From Actinomycetota bacterium (GTDB lineage Bacteria; Actinomycetota; Actinomycetes; Nanopelagicales; Nanopelagicaceae): a stretch of DNA of 17,408 nucleotides. Location of the stretch: contig WLNU01000012.1 of assembly GCA_009699645.1 (NCBI GenBank), positions 1-17,408 on the forward strand. Reading direction: 5' to 3'. The notes below the pieces were generated by a model. The model searched no databases. It had not been told where the DNA came from and saw nothing but the letters and a program-made list of their open reading frames with translations. Both the position numbers and the translations under genes were made by a program. This document shows positions 1 to 6,672 of the stretch, piece after piece. The number at the start of each line of letters is the position of its first letter. The stretch's first letter is position 1.

Positions 1-15
1 AACATTGAATTATAA
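1..15 (+). CDS. Possible 3' end of the upstream gene (ftsQ by position)
   Basis: Frame 1 reads Asn-Ile-Glu-Leu and then a TAA stop at 13-15, leaving 39 bp before the ftsZ start. In Actinobacteria the gene before ftsZ is usually ftsQ, so this may be its last codons. Four residues are too few to identify a protein. Frame 2 is also open across the ftsZ start until a stop inside ftsZ, so the assignment rests on position only. Confidence 0.3.
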   Translation, partial: NIEL

Positions 16-41
16 GGCTCAAGTTGAGGTTTATGGTTCAC

Positions 42-50
42 AAGGAGGAG
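42..50 (+). promoter_or_regulatory. Strong Shine-Dalgarno of ftsZ
   Basis: AAGGAGGAG lies four bases before the GTG at 55. It is the strongest ribosome-binding site in the window and fixes the ftsZ start. It contrasts with sepF, dnaE and hisD, which show little or no such signal. Confidence 0.85.
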
Positions 51-54
51 AAAC

Positions 55-1188
55 GTGGCTTCACCGCAGAATTATTTAGCAGTCATCAAAGTCGTAGGAA
101 TTGGTGGCGGTGGAGTAAATGCAATTAATCGCATGATTGATGTCGGACTTAAAGGCGTCGAGTTCATTGCAATTAATACCGACGCACAACATTTATTAAT
201 GAGTGATGCCGATGTTAAGTTAGATATTGGTCGCAAGACAACTCGCGGACTTGGTGCAGGAATGGATCCTGAAAAGGGACGTGCTGCAGCACTTGATCAC
301 GCCGATGATATCGAAGAGATTTTGCGTGGGGCCGATATGGTCTTCGTAACTGCAGGAGAGGGTGGCGGTACTGGAACAGGTGCTGCGCCAATCGTTGCAA
401 AGATTGCCCGAGATCTCGGCGCACTAACAATCGGTGTCGTTACGCGCCCATTCTCATTTGAAGCAAAGTTGCGTTCGGCCCAGGCCGATGTCGGAATCGA
501 AGCACTGCGCGGAGAAGTTGATACGTTAATTGTTATTCCAAATGATCGATTGTTAGCGATCTCAGATCGCACAATAACGCTGGCAGATGCATTCAAAAGT
601 GCAGATCAAGTTCTACTCTCAGGTGTTCAAGGCATCACCGAAATCATTACGCAGCCAGGTTTAATTAACCTTGACTTTGCGGATGTGCAAGCAGTTATGT
701 CTGGCGCTGGCTCTGCGCTTATGGGTATCGGCTCTGCGCGTGGAGAAAATCGTGCACTGCGCGCGGCCGAACTAGCAATCTCATCGCCACTGCTTGAGGC
801 ATCAATCGATGGCGCTATGGGAGTTCTGCTCTCAATATCTGGTGGCTCTGATTTAGGTCTCTTCGAAGTTAACGAGGCCTGCGAACTTGTGCAATCTGCA
901 GTTCACCCCAATGCAAAGTTCATATTTGGAACAACTATCGATGATGCACTCGGTGATGAGGTGCGCATTACAGTTGTAGCCGCTGGCTTTGAAGGTGGCG
1001 AACCTAAGCGGGTCTCCACTCCCGTCATCGATGCATCGACACTGAATGGTCATGCAAACCCCATTGCCTCAAATGACCCTCTCTCTGTCGCTCTTGAGCT
1101 CGGTGATGATCCAACTCCAAGACGCCGTGTGACATTTGAAGAGCTTGTCGCCGAGGATGAGATCGACGTCCCTGACTTCATGAAGTAG
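55..1188 (+). CDS. ftsZ: Cell division GTPase FtsZ
   Basis: Tubulin-like GTPase that polymerises into the cytoplasmic Z-ring and recruits the division machinery. The N-terminal glycine-rich nucleotide loop is at residues 16-20, the tubulin signature GGGTGTG at 103-109, and the catalytic T7 loop NLDFAD at 205-210. The globular domain ends near residue 312. A linker of about 50 residues follows, then a C-terminal peptide ending [10 protein letters not shown], the site expected to bind SepF. The 377-residue length is at the short end for Actinobacteria because the linker is short. The GTG start is supported by the strong ribosome-binding site and by the typical N-terminus [15 protein letters not shown]. 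The stop overlaps the AGGAG that precedes pgeF, so the two are probably co-translated. Confidence 0.98.
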   Translation: MASPQNYLAVIKVVGIGGGGVNAINRMIDVGLKGVEFIAINTDAQHLLMSDADVKLDIGRKTTRGLGAGMDPEKGRAAALDHADDIEEILRGADMVFVTAGEGGGTGTGAAPIVAKIARDLGALTIGVVTRPFSFEAKLRSAQADVGIEALRGEVDTLIVIPNDRLLAISDRTITLADAFKSADQVLLSGVQGITEIITQPGLINLDFADVQAVMSGAGSALMGIGSARGENRALRAAELAISSPLLEASIDGAMGVLLSISGGSDLGLFEVNEACELVQSAVHPNAKFIFGTTIDDALGDEVRITVVAAGFEGGEPKRVSTPVIDASTLNGHANPIASNDPLSVALELGDDPTPRRRVTFEELVAEDEIDVPDFMK

Positions 1189-1194
1189 GAGCTT

Positions 1195-1857
1195 TTGCCA
1201 GCGATCTTTACCGATAGGCGCGGTGGCTCAAGCCTTGCGCCATACGAGTCATTAAATCTCGCCCTCCACGTTGGAGATGATCCAGCATCTGTTGCACGCA
1301 ACCGTGAATCTCTTTCACATGCGGTGGGACAGGTTCAATTTATGAATCAGATACATGGCGATGCCTTTGTCGTTGTAAATAAACGCAGCGATATCGATCC
1401 AACGTGTGATGCCTTAATCACAACAACTGCAGGTTTGGGCCTTGCAGTTTTAGTTGCAGATTGCATCCCGTTACTTCTATCGTCTGCAACAGTTGTCGCT
1501 GCAGTGCATGTTGGTCGAAAAGGTTTGGTTAACTCTATAGCTCTCAAAGTTATCCATGAGATGCGGCGATTAGGAGCAACTGCAATTCATGCGCAGTTAG
1601 GTGCATCCATCTGCGGTCGATGTTATGAGGTTCCAGATGCTATGGCCGATCAAGTAGCGCGTACTCACCCTGCCGCCCATGCGCTGACTCGTGGTGGCAC
1701 ATCTGCCCTGGATTTACCAAAGGCGCTGATCGCCGATTTGGTAAGCCAGTCAGTTACGTATGAGGCATCAACGCAATGCACACTCGAAAACGATGAGTAT
1801 TTTTCATACCGCCGCCATAATATTACGGGCCGAAATGCTGGAGTAATCTGGCTATGA
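1195..1857 (+). CDS. pgeF: PgeF/YfiH (YlmD) family polyphenol-oxidase-fold protein, peptidoglycan-editing factor
   Basis: Member of the DUF152/YfiH 'laccase-domain' family, whose E. coli member removes misincorporated serine from peptidoglycan precursors. The likely metal/catalytic residues are H54 (NQIHG), C90 (VADC) and H105 (AAVH), with the family signature GASICGRCYEVP at 137-148. Where many bacterial homologues read HAGWRG, this one reads HVGRKG at 105-110. TTG at 1195 is the only usable start: an in-frame TAG, the ftsZ stop itself, lies just upstream and no start codon follows soon. AGGAG at 1187-1191 sits only three bases before it. At 220 residues it is slightly shorter than the E. 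coli protein. The position between ftsZ and yggS is the classic ylmD slot. Exact substrate in this organism is inference. Confidence 0.9.
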   Translation: MPAIFTDRRGGSSLAPYESLNLALHVGDDPASVARNRESLSHAVGQVQFMNQIHGDAFVVVNKRSDIDPTCDALITTTAGLGLAVLVADCIPLLLSSATVVAAVHVGRKGLVNSIALKVIHEMRRLGATAIHAQLGASICGRCYEVPDAMADQVARTHPAAHALTRGGTSALDLPKALIADLVSQSVTYEASTQCTLENDEYFSYRRHNITGRNAGVIWL

Positions 1858-2516
1858 CACGTCGCACCGAGATTGCAGAACGTTTGCTCGACGTACAGGA
1901 GCGAATCGCTGTGGCAGCTAAAAAAGCTCAGCGAGATCCTTCGGAAATTACATTGATTGCAGTGACTAAGAGTTTTCCAATCAGTGATATCGAAATTCTC
2001 AGTCAGCTCGGAGTTCAAGAGTTTGGCGAAAATCGCGATAGTGATGCCGCTCCAAAGGCAGCGGCCGTTCCTGGAAGGTGGCATTTTCAGGGTCAGATTC
2101 AGAGCAATAAGTTAAAGTCAATCTGCTCGTGGGCACATGTGATCCACTCACTCGATGAGCTGCGACATTTTGAGGTTATTGAGAAATTTGCAACGCATCC
2201 ATTGGAGATCTTTCTTCAAGTAAATCTCGATGGACTAGCAGAGCGTGGGGGAGCAGCGATCGAATCTCTCTACCCACTCGCGAGCATTATCCAGGCACAT
2301 CCCGTTCATAGATTGGCAGGGTTGATGGCAGTTGCACCTCTTGGGATCGACCCAGAGATAGCCTTTGGCAATCTCCATGAAATTCAGAGAGGTTTTCTAC
2401 GTGATTTTCCATCGGCTAAAAGCCTCTCGGCCGGCATGAGCCAAGACTTTGAAACCGCAATCTCCCATGGAGCGACACATCTGCGAATAGGCAGTCAAAT
2501 CATGGGTTCTCGGTAG
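1854..2516 (+). CDS. yggS: YggS/YlmE family pyridoxal-phosphate homeostasis protein
   Basis: Single-domain TIM-barrel PLP-binding protein (PLPBP family) that helps keep free PLP and amino-acid pools in balance; no enzyme activity is established for the family. K39 in IAVTKS is the expected PLP lysine. FGEN (57-60), WHFQGQIQSNK (76-86), GLMAVAP (156-162), LSAGMSQDFE (191-200) and RIGSQIMGSR (211-220) match the family blocks around the cofactor. The ATG overlaps the pgeF TGA by four bases (ATGA), indicating coupled translation. Full length at 220 residues. Its conserved place beside sepF is why it is often called ylmE in Gram-positive division clusters. Confidence 0.94.
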   Translation: MTRRTEIAERLLDVQERIAVAAKKAQRDPSEITLIAVTKSFPISDIEILSQLGVQEFGENRDSDAAPKAAAVPGRWHFQGQIQSNKLKSICSWAHVIHSLDELRHFEVIEKFATHPLEIFLQVNLDGLAERGGAAIESLYPLASIIQAHPVHRLAGLMAVAPLGIDPEIAFGNLHEIQRGFLRDFPSAKSLSAGMSQDFETAISHGATHLRIGSQIMGSR

Positions 2517-2525
2517 TCAGACAGG

Positions 2526-2537
2526 TATCTTTTAGGT
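2526..2537 (+). promoter_or_regulatory. Candidate -10 element for a leaderless sepF transcript
   Basis: TATCTT at 2526-2531 ends six bases before the sepF ATG, the spacing expected if transcription starts at the initiation codon. No good -35 is seen and there is no clear Shine-Dalgarno (only AGGT directly before ATG). It may equally be chance, with sepF read from the upstream operon. Confidence 0.28.
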
Positions 2538-3011
2538 ATGGCTAATGCACTAAAGCGTGTCGCAAATTATTTAGGGTTGATGGATGACCCAGAGTTTGAT
2601 ACTCCAGTGAGTTCAAACGTTCCGGCAGTTCCAACTTCAGGCGATGTTCGTATCAAGCCGCGCAGTGCACGCACTGTCTCTTCTGTGATTACGTCAACTT
2701 CTGAAGCTACACCACAGTTAGATCTGCCAGTATTAGATCGCATCATCACTTTGCATCCACGTTTTTACAACGAGGCACGCACAATTGGTGAGCACTTTCG
2801 CCAAGGAAATCCAGTCATCATTAACCTAACCGACATGGATGAATCAGAGCATAAACGTCTCGTTGATTTTGCAAGTGGACTCGCATTTGGTTTACACGGA
2901 ACAATCGAACGTGTTACTAAGAAGGTCTTTCTTATCTCTCCAGCTAATCTTCAAGTCAGTACTGAAGATAAGTCAGCTGCTGCGCAAGCAAGCTTCTTTA
3001 ACCAGAGCTGA
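2538..3011 (+). CDS. sepF: Cell division protein SepF
   Basis: Cytoplasmic membrane anchor for FtsZ, and the main one in Actinobacteria, which lack FtsA. Residues 1-17 form the expected amphipathic membrane-binding helix (MANALKRVANYLGLMDD). Residues 20-64 are a low-complexity linker. The SepF core spans 65-140, with TLHPRFYNEARTIGEHF at 71-87, NLTDMD at 96-101 and a final FFNQS. Length 157 residues, full size. It starts 21 bp after yggS with no clear ribosome-binding site. The partner FtsZ C-terminal peptide is encoded in the same cluster. Confidence 0.96.
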   Translation: MANALKRVANYLGLMDDPEFDTPVSSNVPAVPTSGDVRIKPRSARTVSSVITSTSEATPQLDLPVLDRIITLHPRFYNEARTIGEHFRQGNPVIINLTDMDESEHKRLVDFASGLAFGLHGTIERVTKKVFLISPANLQVSTEDKSAAAQASFFNQS

Positions 3012-3017
3012 TTTTCG

Positions 3018-3299
3018 ATGCGGGTAGGCTCGGTTCTTGCAGGCATTTTGCAGTTGTTTTTATTTGCACTCTTGGGTCGTTTAATTCTTGATTACATACG
3101 AATGTTTGCGCGCAACTGGAAACCTAGCGGAATCTTCCTCTATTTTGTCGAAGCTGTATACGCAGTCACTGATCAACCAATGCGATTTGTAGGACGTTTT
3201 ATCCCGCCGCTTCGCTTAGGCGCAGTGAGTTTAGATATGAGTTTTATCGTTCTCTTTTTTGGTATACAACTATTGATGGGCTTTGTTAGAGGGCTTTAG
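3018..3299 (+). CDS. yggT: YggT family membrane protein (YlmG)
   Basis: Small integral membrane protein of 93 residues. Two hydrophobic segments at about 5-27 and 73-90 flank a loop carrying the family marks TDQP (51-54) and IPPLR (62-66). The function of the family is not firmly established; it is tied by gene context to division and membrane organisation. The start is six bases after the sepF stop. The last 14 bp overlap the 3' end of ileS on the other strand. In many Actinobacteria the next gene would be divIVA (wag31); here it is ileS in opposite orientation. Confidence 0.92.
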   Translation: MRVGSVLAGILQLFLFALLGRLILDYIRMFARNWKPSGIFLYFVEAVYAVTDQPMRFVGRFIPPLRLGAVSLDMSFIVLFFGIQLLMGFVRGL

Positions 3300-6200
3300 T
3301 AAGTACAACTGCCAGACCAAACTCGCTGGAATCAATACTCATAGTTTTCTCTTGCACCATTGATAAGGCCAAGATTTCATCCTTAATATGTGCCATATGG
3401 CCATCGATAGCAGCGGTGATCTCGGGCGTTGCATTCCATGCCACGTTAATGCGATCAGATATTTCAAAGCCATCACTCTTGCGACGCTCCTGAATAAATC
3501 GAATTACTTCGCGGGCATGGCCGGCCAAGATAAGCGTTGGTGTGAGTTCTAAATCAAGTGCCACACTCTCACCATCGTGAGATGCAACCATCCAACCGCT
3601 CTTTGGAACCTCTGTGATTACTAGATCCTCAAGAGAGATCTCCCATGTATCAAGAGTTATTACCCCCGATGCCCGTAGAGTTTTAACTAATGCCGTAGCA
3701 TCACTTGCTGCAATCGCCTTAGCGATCTCCTGGACCGCTCCACCATACTTGGCACCCAAACTCTTAAAATTCGCCTTGATAGAGATATCCACTAAATCAC
3801 CATCGGCGCTAGCTATATCCTCCAGGGCAATGACGTTGAGCTCATCGGCGATCTGCTCGCGCATCTGTGGTGGCAGAGCCGCCCAACCACTTGCTGCAAT
3901 GAGTGCTCGTCCTAATGGTTGACGGATTTTAATTCCTGATTCAGCGCGCGATGCACGACCTAGTTCGACGATGCGACGGGTGAGTGCGACTTGTTGGCTC
4001 AACTCAGCATGTATTGCAGAGCTATGTGCGACCGGGAAATCTGTTAGGTGCACAGATGCAGCTGCCTCAGAATTAGTTGGGCGTACAAGCTCTTGCCATA
4101 CCTGCTCAGTGATAAATGGAACCATCGGTGCCATTAATTGAGTGAGTGTTACTAAACACTCGTGAAGTGTTGCCATAGCCGCCAGATCACCATCCCAGAA
4201 ACGGCGACGAGAGCGTCGTACATACCAGTTCGATAAATCATCGATAAATTGGGCGAGGGCTCGCCCTGCAATCTGAGAATCAAAGCCGGTGAGGGCATCA
4301 TCGACTTCGCTAATCAACGTGTTGAGTTCAGAGATAATCCAACGATCCATTAATGGACGTTCTGCAAGTACTGGGCTCTGGCTTAACTCAAAATTCGATG
4401 CCTTTGCATAGAGTGCATGGAAGGAGACCGTGTTCCAGTAGGTCAAAAGTGTTTTGCGTACAACTTCATTAATTGCATCATGGCCAACACGGCGGGCTGC
4501 CCAAGGAGAGCCGGCGGCCAACATGTACCAACGCACCGCATCGGCGCCGTGTTGATCCATTAGTGCCATTGGCTCAAGGACGTTTCCTACATGCTTACTC
4601 ATCTTACGACCATCTTTATCCAAGATATGGCCCAGACAGAGAACCGTCTTATATGAGGATTTATCAAAGACCAAAGTTCCGATAGTCATTAATGTATAGA
4701 ACCATCCACGGGTTTGATCGATCGCCTCACAGATAAAATCGGCAGGGTAGGAGGATTCAAACTTCTCTACAGAACCGGCCTTGTGTGGATAGCCCCACTG
4801 TGCAAAGGGCATTGCTCCGGAGTCATACCAACAGTCAATTACTTCAGGTACCCGAACCATTGGCTCCGAACATTGAGTGCATGCAAAGGTAATGTCATCG
4901 ACAAATGGACGGTGTGGATCTAGATTCGATAGCTCTTGTCCAGCTAAAGCCCCGAGCTCTTTGAGTGAGTCAACACAGATCTCATGCTTGTTTTCACAGC
5001 GCCAAATTGGAAGTGGAGTTCCCCAGTAGCGGTTGCGCGAGAGCGCCCAGTCGATATTGTTATTGAGCCAATCACCGTAGCGCCCATCTTTAATGGTTTC
5101 TGGGTGCCAATCTGTCGCAGCGTTCTCACGCAGAAGCGAATCCTTAATCGCAGTCGTTCGAATATACCAAGAGGGCTGTGCGTAATACATCAGCGCGGTG
5201 TGACATCGCCAGCAATGTGGATAGGAGTGCTCGTATGGTTGATGCTTATATAAAGCACCACTGGACTTTAACTCCTTGACTAAGATTTTATCGGCATCTT
5301 TAAAGAACATACCGCCAATAACGGGCAGCTCTGTCAAGAAAGTTCCATTGGGTGCGATGGGATTTACAACAGGTAGACCATAAGCCCGACATACAGCTAA
5401 GTCATCAGCGCCGAAGGCGGGGGATTGATGGACTAATCCAGTTCCATCTTCGGTGGTGACATATGTTGCAAGAACCACGTAATGGGCATCTGGGATCTCT
5501 ACATAGTCCAGGGGGCGCTTATATTTGGTGTGTTCTAAATCCTTACCGAGTATTTTTCTAAGAATCTTCTTTTCGCCCTTAACGCTTTCAATGAGCGCTT
5601 CGGCAACTATTAATACCTCACTCTTTTCATCGACCGTGGTTTCAACTACAACGTAGTCGACATCGGGATGAACTGCGATGGCGGTATTAGAAACTAATGT
5701 CCATGGAGTTGTCGTCCAGACAAGAAGTGAGGCGCCAAGGGCTGCTAGATCCCCTGATGTAACAGGGAATCGAACGTAGACCGATGGATCAGTAACCGTT
5801 TCATATCCCTGGGCTAGTTCGTGGTCTGATAAACCTGTTCCACAGCGTGGACAGTATGGTGCTACGCGATGATCTTGTACGAGTAAACCCTTTTTCCAAA
5901 TCTCTTTAAGCGACCACCAAACGCTCTCAACATACTCTGGTGACATCGTCCAGTAGGCCTGATCGAAGTCGACCCAAAAACCCATACGATCGGTCATTTC
6001 GCTAAATGCACTGACATGTCGTTGAACAGATTCACGACACTTATCGTTAAATGCCGATACACCGAATTTTTCTATGTCGCCCTTACCGTTAAAGCCCAAC
6101 TCTTTTTCAACTGCAATCTCAACTGGTAATCCGTGGCAGTCCCATCCAGCTTTACGAGTGACGAGGTGGCCCTTCATAGTTTGAAAACGTGGAAATACAT

Positions 6201-6399
6201 CTTTAAATACGCGCGCTTCAATATGGTGAGTTCCGGGCATTCCATTAGCCGTAGGAGGACCCTCGTAAAATGTCCACGGCTTGGCACTTTTACGGGCCGC
6301 TACGGATTTGTGAAAGATCTCGTTCGCGCGCCAGAACTCCAAAATCTCATGCTCGAGAGCAGGAAGATCAACTGCTGCAGAGATGGCGCGAAATACCAT
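3286..6399 (-). CDS. ileS: Isoleucyl-tRNA synthetase (eukaryote-like class)
   Basis: Cytosolic class I synthetase that charges tRNA-Ile. The HIGH-equivalent is GTHH at residues 56-59 and the KMSKS loop is KMSKH at 599-603. The editing (CP1) domain carries TTTPWTL at 229-235 and GLVHQSPAFGADD at 321-333. Cysteine pairs at 183/186, 396/399 and 507/510 are likely zinc ligands. The anticodon-binding domain follows from about residue 680. Length (1037) and the GMPGTHHIEARVFKD block match the eukaryote-like group common in Actinobacteria, many members of which are naturally less sensitive to mupirocin (family knowledge, not tested here). The ATG is preceded by GGAGG ten bases upstream and by a T-box leader. 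It is the only leftward gene in the window. Confidence 0.98.
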   Translation of the reverse strand: MVFRAISAAVDLPALEHEILEFWRANEIFHKSVAARKSAKPWTFYEGPPTANGMPGTHHIEARVFKDVFPRFQTMKGHLVTRKAGWDCHGLPVEIAVEKELGFNGKGDIEKFGVSAFNDKCRESVQRHVSAFSEMTDRMGFWVDFDQAYWTMSPEYVESVWWSLKEIWKKGLLVQDHRVAPYCPRCGTGLSDHELAQGYETVTDPSVYVRFPVTSGDLAALGASLLVWTTTPWTLVSNTAIAVHPDVDYVVVETTVDEKSEVLIVAEALIESVKGEKKILRKILGKDLEHTKYKRPLDYVEIPDAHYVVLATYVTTEDGTGLVHQSPAFGADDLAVCRAYGLPVVNPIAPNGTFLTELPVIGGMFFKDADKILVKELKSSGALYKHQPYEHSYPHCWRCHTALMYYAQPSWYIRTTAIKDSLLRENAATDWHPETIKDGRYGDWLNNNIDWALSRNRYWGTPLPIWRCENKHEICVDSLKELGALAGQELSNLDPHRPFVDDITFACTQCSEPMVRVPEVIDCWYDSGAMPFAQWGYPHKAGSVEKFESSYPADFICEAIDQTRGWFYTLMTIGTLVFDKSSYKTVLCLGHILDKDGRKMSKHVGNVLEPMALMDQHGADAVRWYMLAAGSPWAARRVGHDAINEVVRKTLLTYWNTVSFHALYAKASNFELSQSPVLAERPLMDRWIISELNTLISEVDDALTGFDSQIAGRALAQFIDDLSNWYVRRSRRRFWDGDLAAMATLHECLVTLTQLMAPMVPFITEQVWQELVRPTNSEAAASVHLTDFPVAHSSAIHAELSQQVALTRRIVELGRASRAESGIKIRQPLGRALIAASGWAALPPQMREQIADELNVIALEDIASADGDLVDISIKANFKSLGAKYGGAVQEIAKAIAASDATALVKTLRASGVITLDTWEISLEDLVITEVPKSGWMVASHDGESVALDLELTPTLILAGHAREVIRFIQERRKSDGFEISDRINVAWNATPEITAAIDGHMAHIKDEILALSMVQEKTMSIDSSEFGLAVVLTKAL

Positions 6400-6409
6400 A
6401 ATAGAAAAA

Positions 6410-6430
6410 CCTCCGAGAAAACCCTGGAGG
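6410..6430 (-). promoter_or_regulatory. Sequestrator hairpin over the ileS ribosome-binding site
   Basis: On the minus strand CCTCC (6430-6426) is complementary to the Shine-Dalgarno GGAGG (6414-6410), with an 11-base loop between. The same CCTCC overlaps the CCC used by the antisequestrator, so the two folds are mutually exclusive, as required for a translational switch. Five T residues follow directly, so a weak terminator role cannot be excluded. Confidence 0.85.
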
Positions 6431-6479
6431 GACGATCTCTGCTATCGCAGATTTCGCGGTACCACCCACCTTGCGCACT

Positions 6480-6491
6480 AGTGGCGCCACT
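6480..6491 (-). repeat. 12-bp perfect palindrome within the T-box leader
   Basis: AGTGGCGCCACT equals its own reverse complement. In the RNA it can fold as AGUG-(GCGC)-CACU. It lies between Stem I and the T-box core and so probably forms a linker stem of the leader, rather than being a protein-binding operator. No second copy was noticed in the window. Confidence 0.55.
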
Positions 6492-6594
6492 TAACGTTCT
6501 AACCTGGCCAGTTCTAGATGAGTCTGCACTCACTTCTTCCAGCGAGCTCGTGAGGTGATTGCCCCGTCAGCGCCCATATTGAGTTAGTGGCCCC

Positions 6595-6600
6595 AGTCTA
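6595..6600 (-). promoter_or_regulatory. Weak -10 candidate for ileS
   Basis: On the minus strand TAGACT fits the loose actinobacterial TANNNT pattern and would start a leader of about 190 bases that includes the whole T-box. No convincing -35 lies 16-19 bases upstream, so this is only a suggestion. Confidence 0.22.
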
Positions 6601-6635
6601 GGCCATAGAGGCAATGGAAATCGCTCGTGGCGCAG

Positions 6636-6665
6636 TTGGTATAGATGGGGCAATCGGCATAAGGT
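6636..6665 (+). promoter_or_regulatory. Candidate promoter for the dksA-like gene
   Basis: TTGGTA (6636-6641) and TAAGGT (6660-6665) are separated by 18 bases, with four of six -35 matches. The -10 ends seven bases before the ATG at 6673, so a transcript from here would be leaderless or nearly so. AAGG at 6661-6664 could instead act as a weak ribosome-binding site. Position between two divergent genes supports a promoter, but the exact hexamers are uncertain. Confidence 0.38.
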
Positions 6666-6672
6666 TCGCGTC

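Larger units (their letters stand above)
6410..6545 (-). promoter_or_regulatory. Translational T-box riboswitch (tRNA-Ile) controlling ileS
   Basis: Read on the minus strand, the T-box core GGTGGTACCGCG (6466-6455) sits in a complete antisequestrator. GGG (6467-6465) pairs with CCC (6431-6429), GCG (6457-6455) with CGT (6434-6432), and the bulge carries UGGU (6464-6461) to bind the ACCA end of tRNA-Ile. Upstream, AGUGA (6534-6530) opposes a candidate specifier AUC (6519-6517), and GAGT/ACTC closes a GCAG tetraloop between them. This looks like the ultrashort Stem I known from actinobacterial ileS leaders. CUGG (6542-6539) can pair with CCAG (6507-6504) as the lower stem. The 5' end is approximate. 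Uncharged tRNA-Ile should free the ribosome-binding site and raise IleRS synthesis. Confidence 0.93.

Noticed and set aside
1665..2084. 139-codon minus-strand frame over pgeF/yggS
   Set aside because: Antisense to two well-identified genes, with no start signal or family features.
3240..3300. T-rich stretch near the yggT end as a terminator
   Set aside because: The run of T residues sits inside the yggT coding sequence without a preceding GC-rich hairpin, and it is not positioned to end either transcript.
4715..4730. GATC-rich runs (for example GATCGATCGCC) as possible methylation or regulatory clusters
   Set aside because: They fall inside coding sequence and are explained by Asp/Ile codon usage; no clustering at promoters was seen.
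6133..6558. 141-codon + strand frame across the ileS start and T-box
   Set aside because: It is antisense to the ileS coding sequence and leader, has no recognisable domain, and its sequence is explained by the synthetase and riboswitch.
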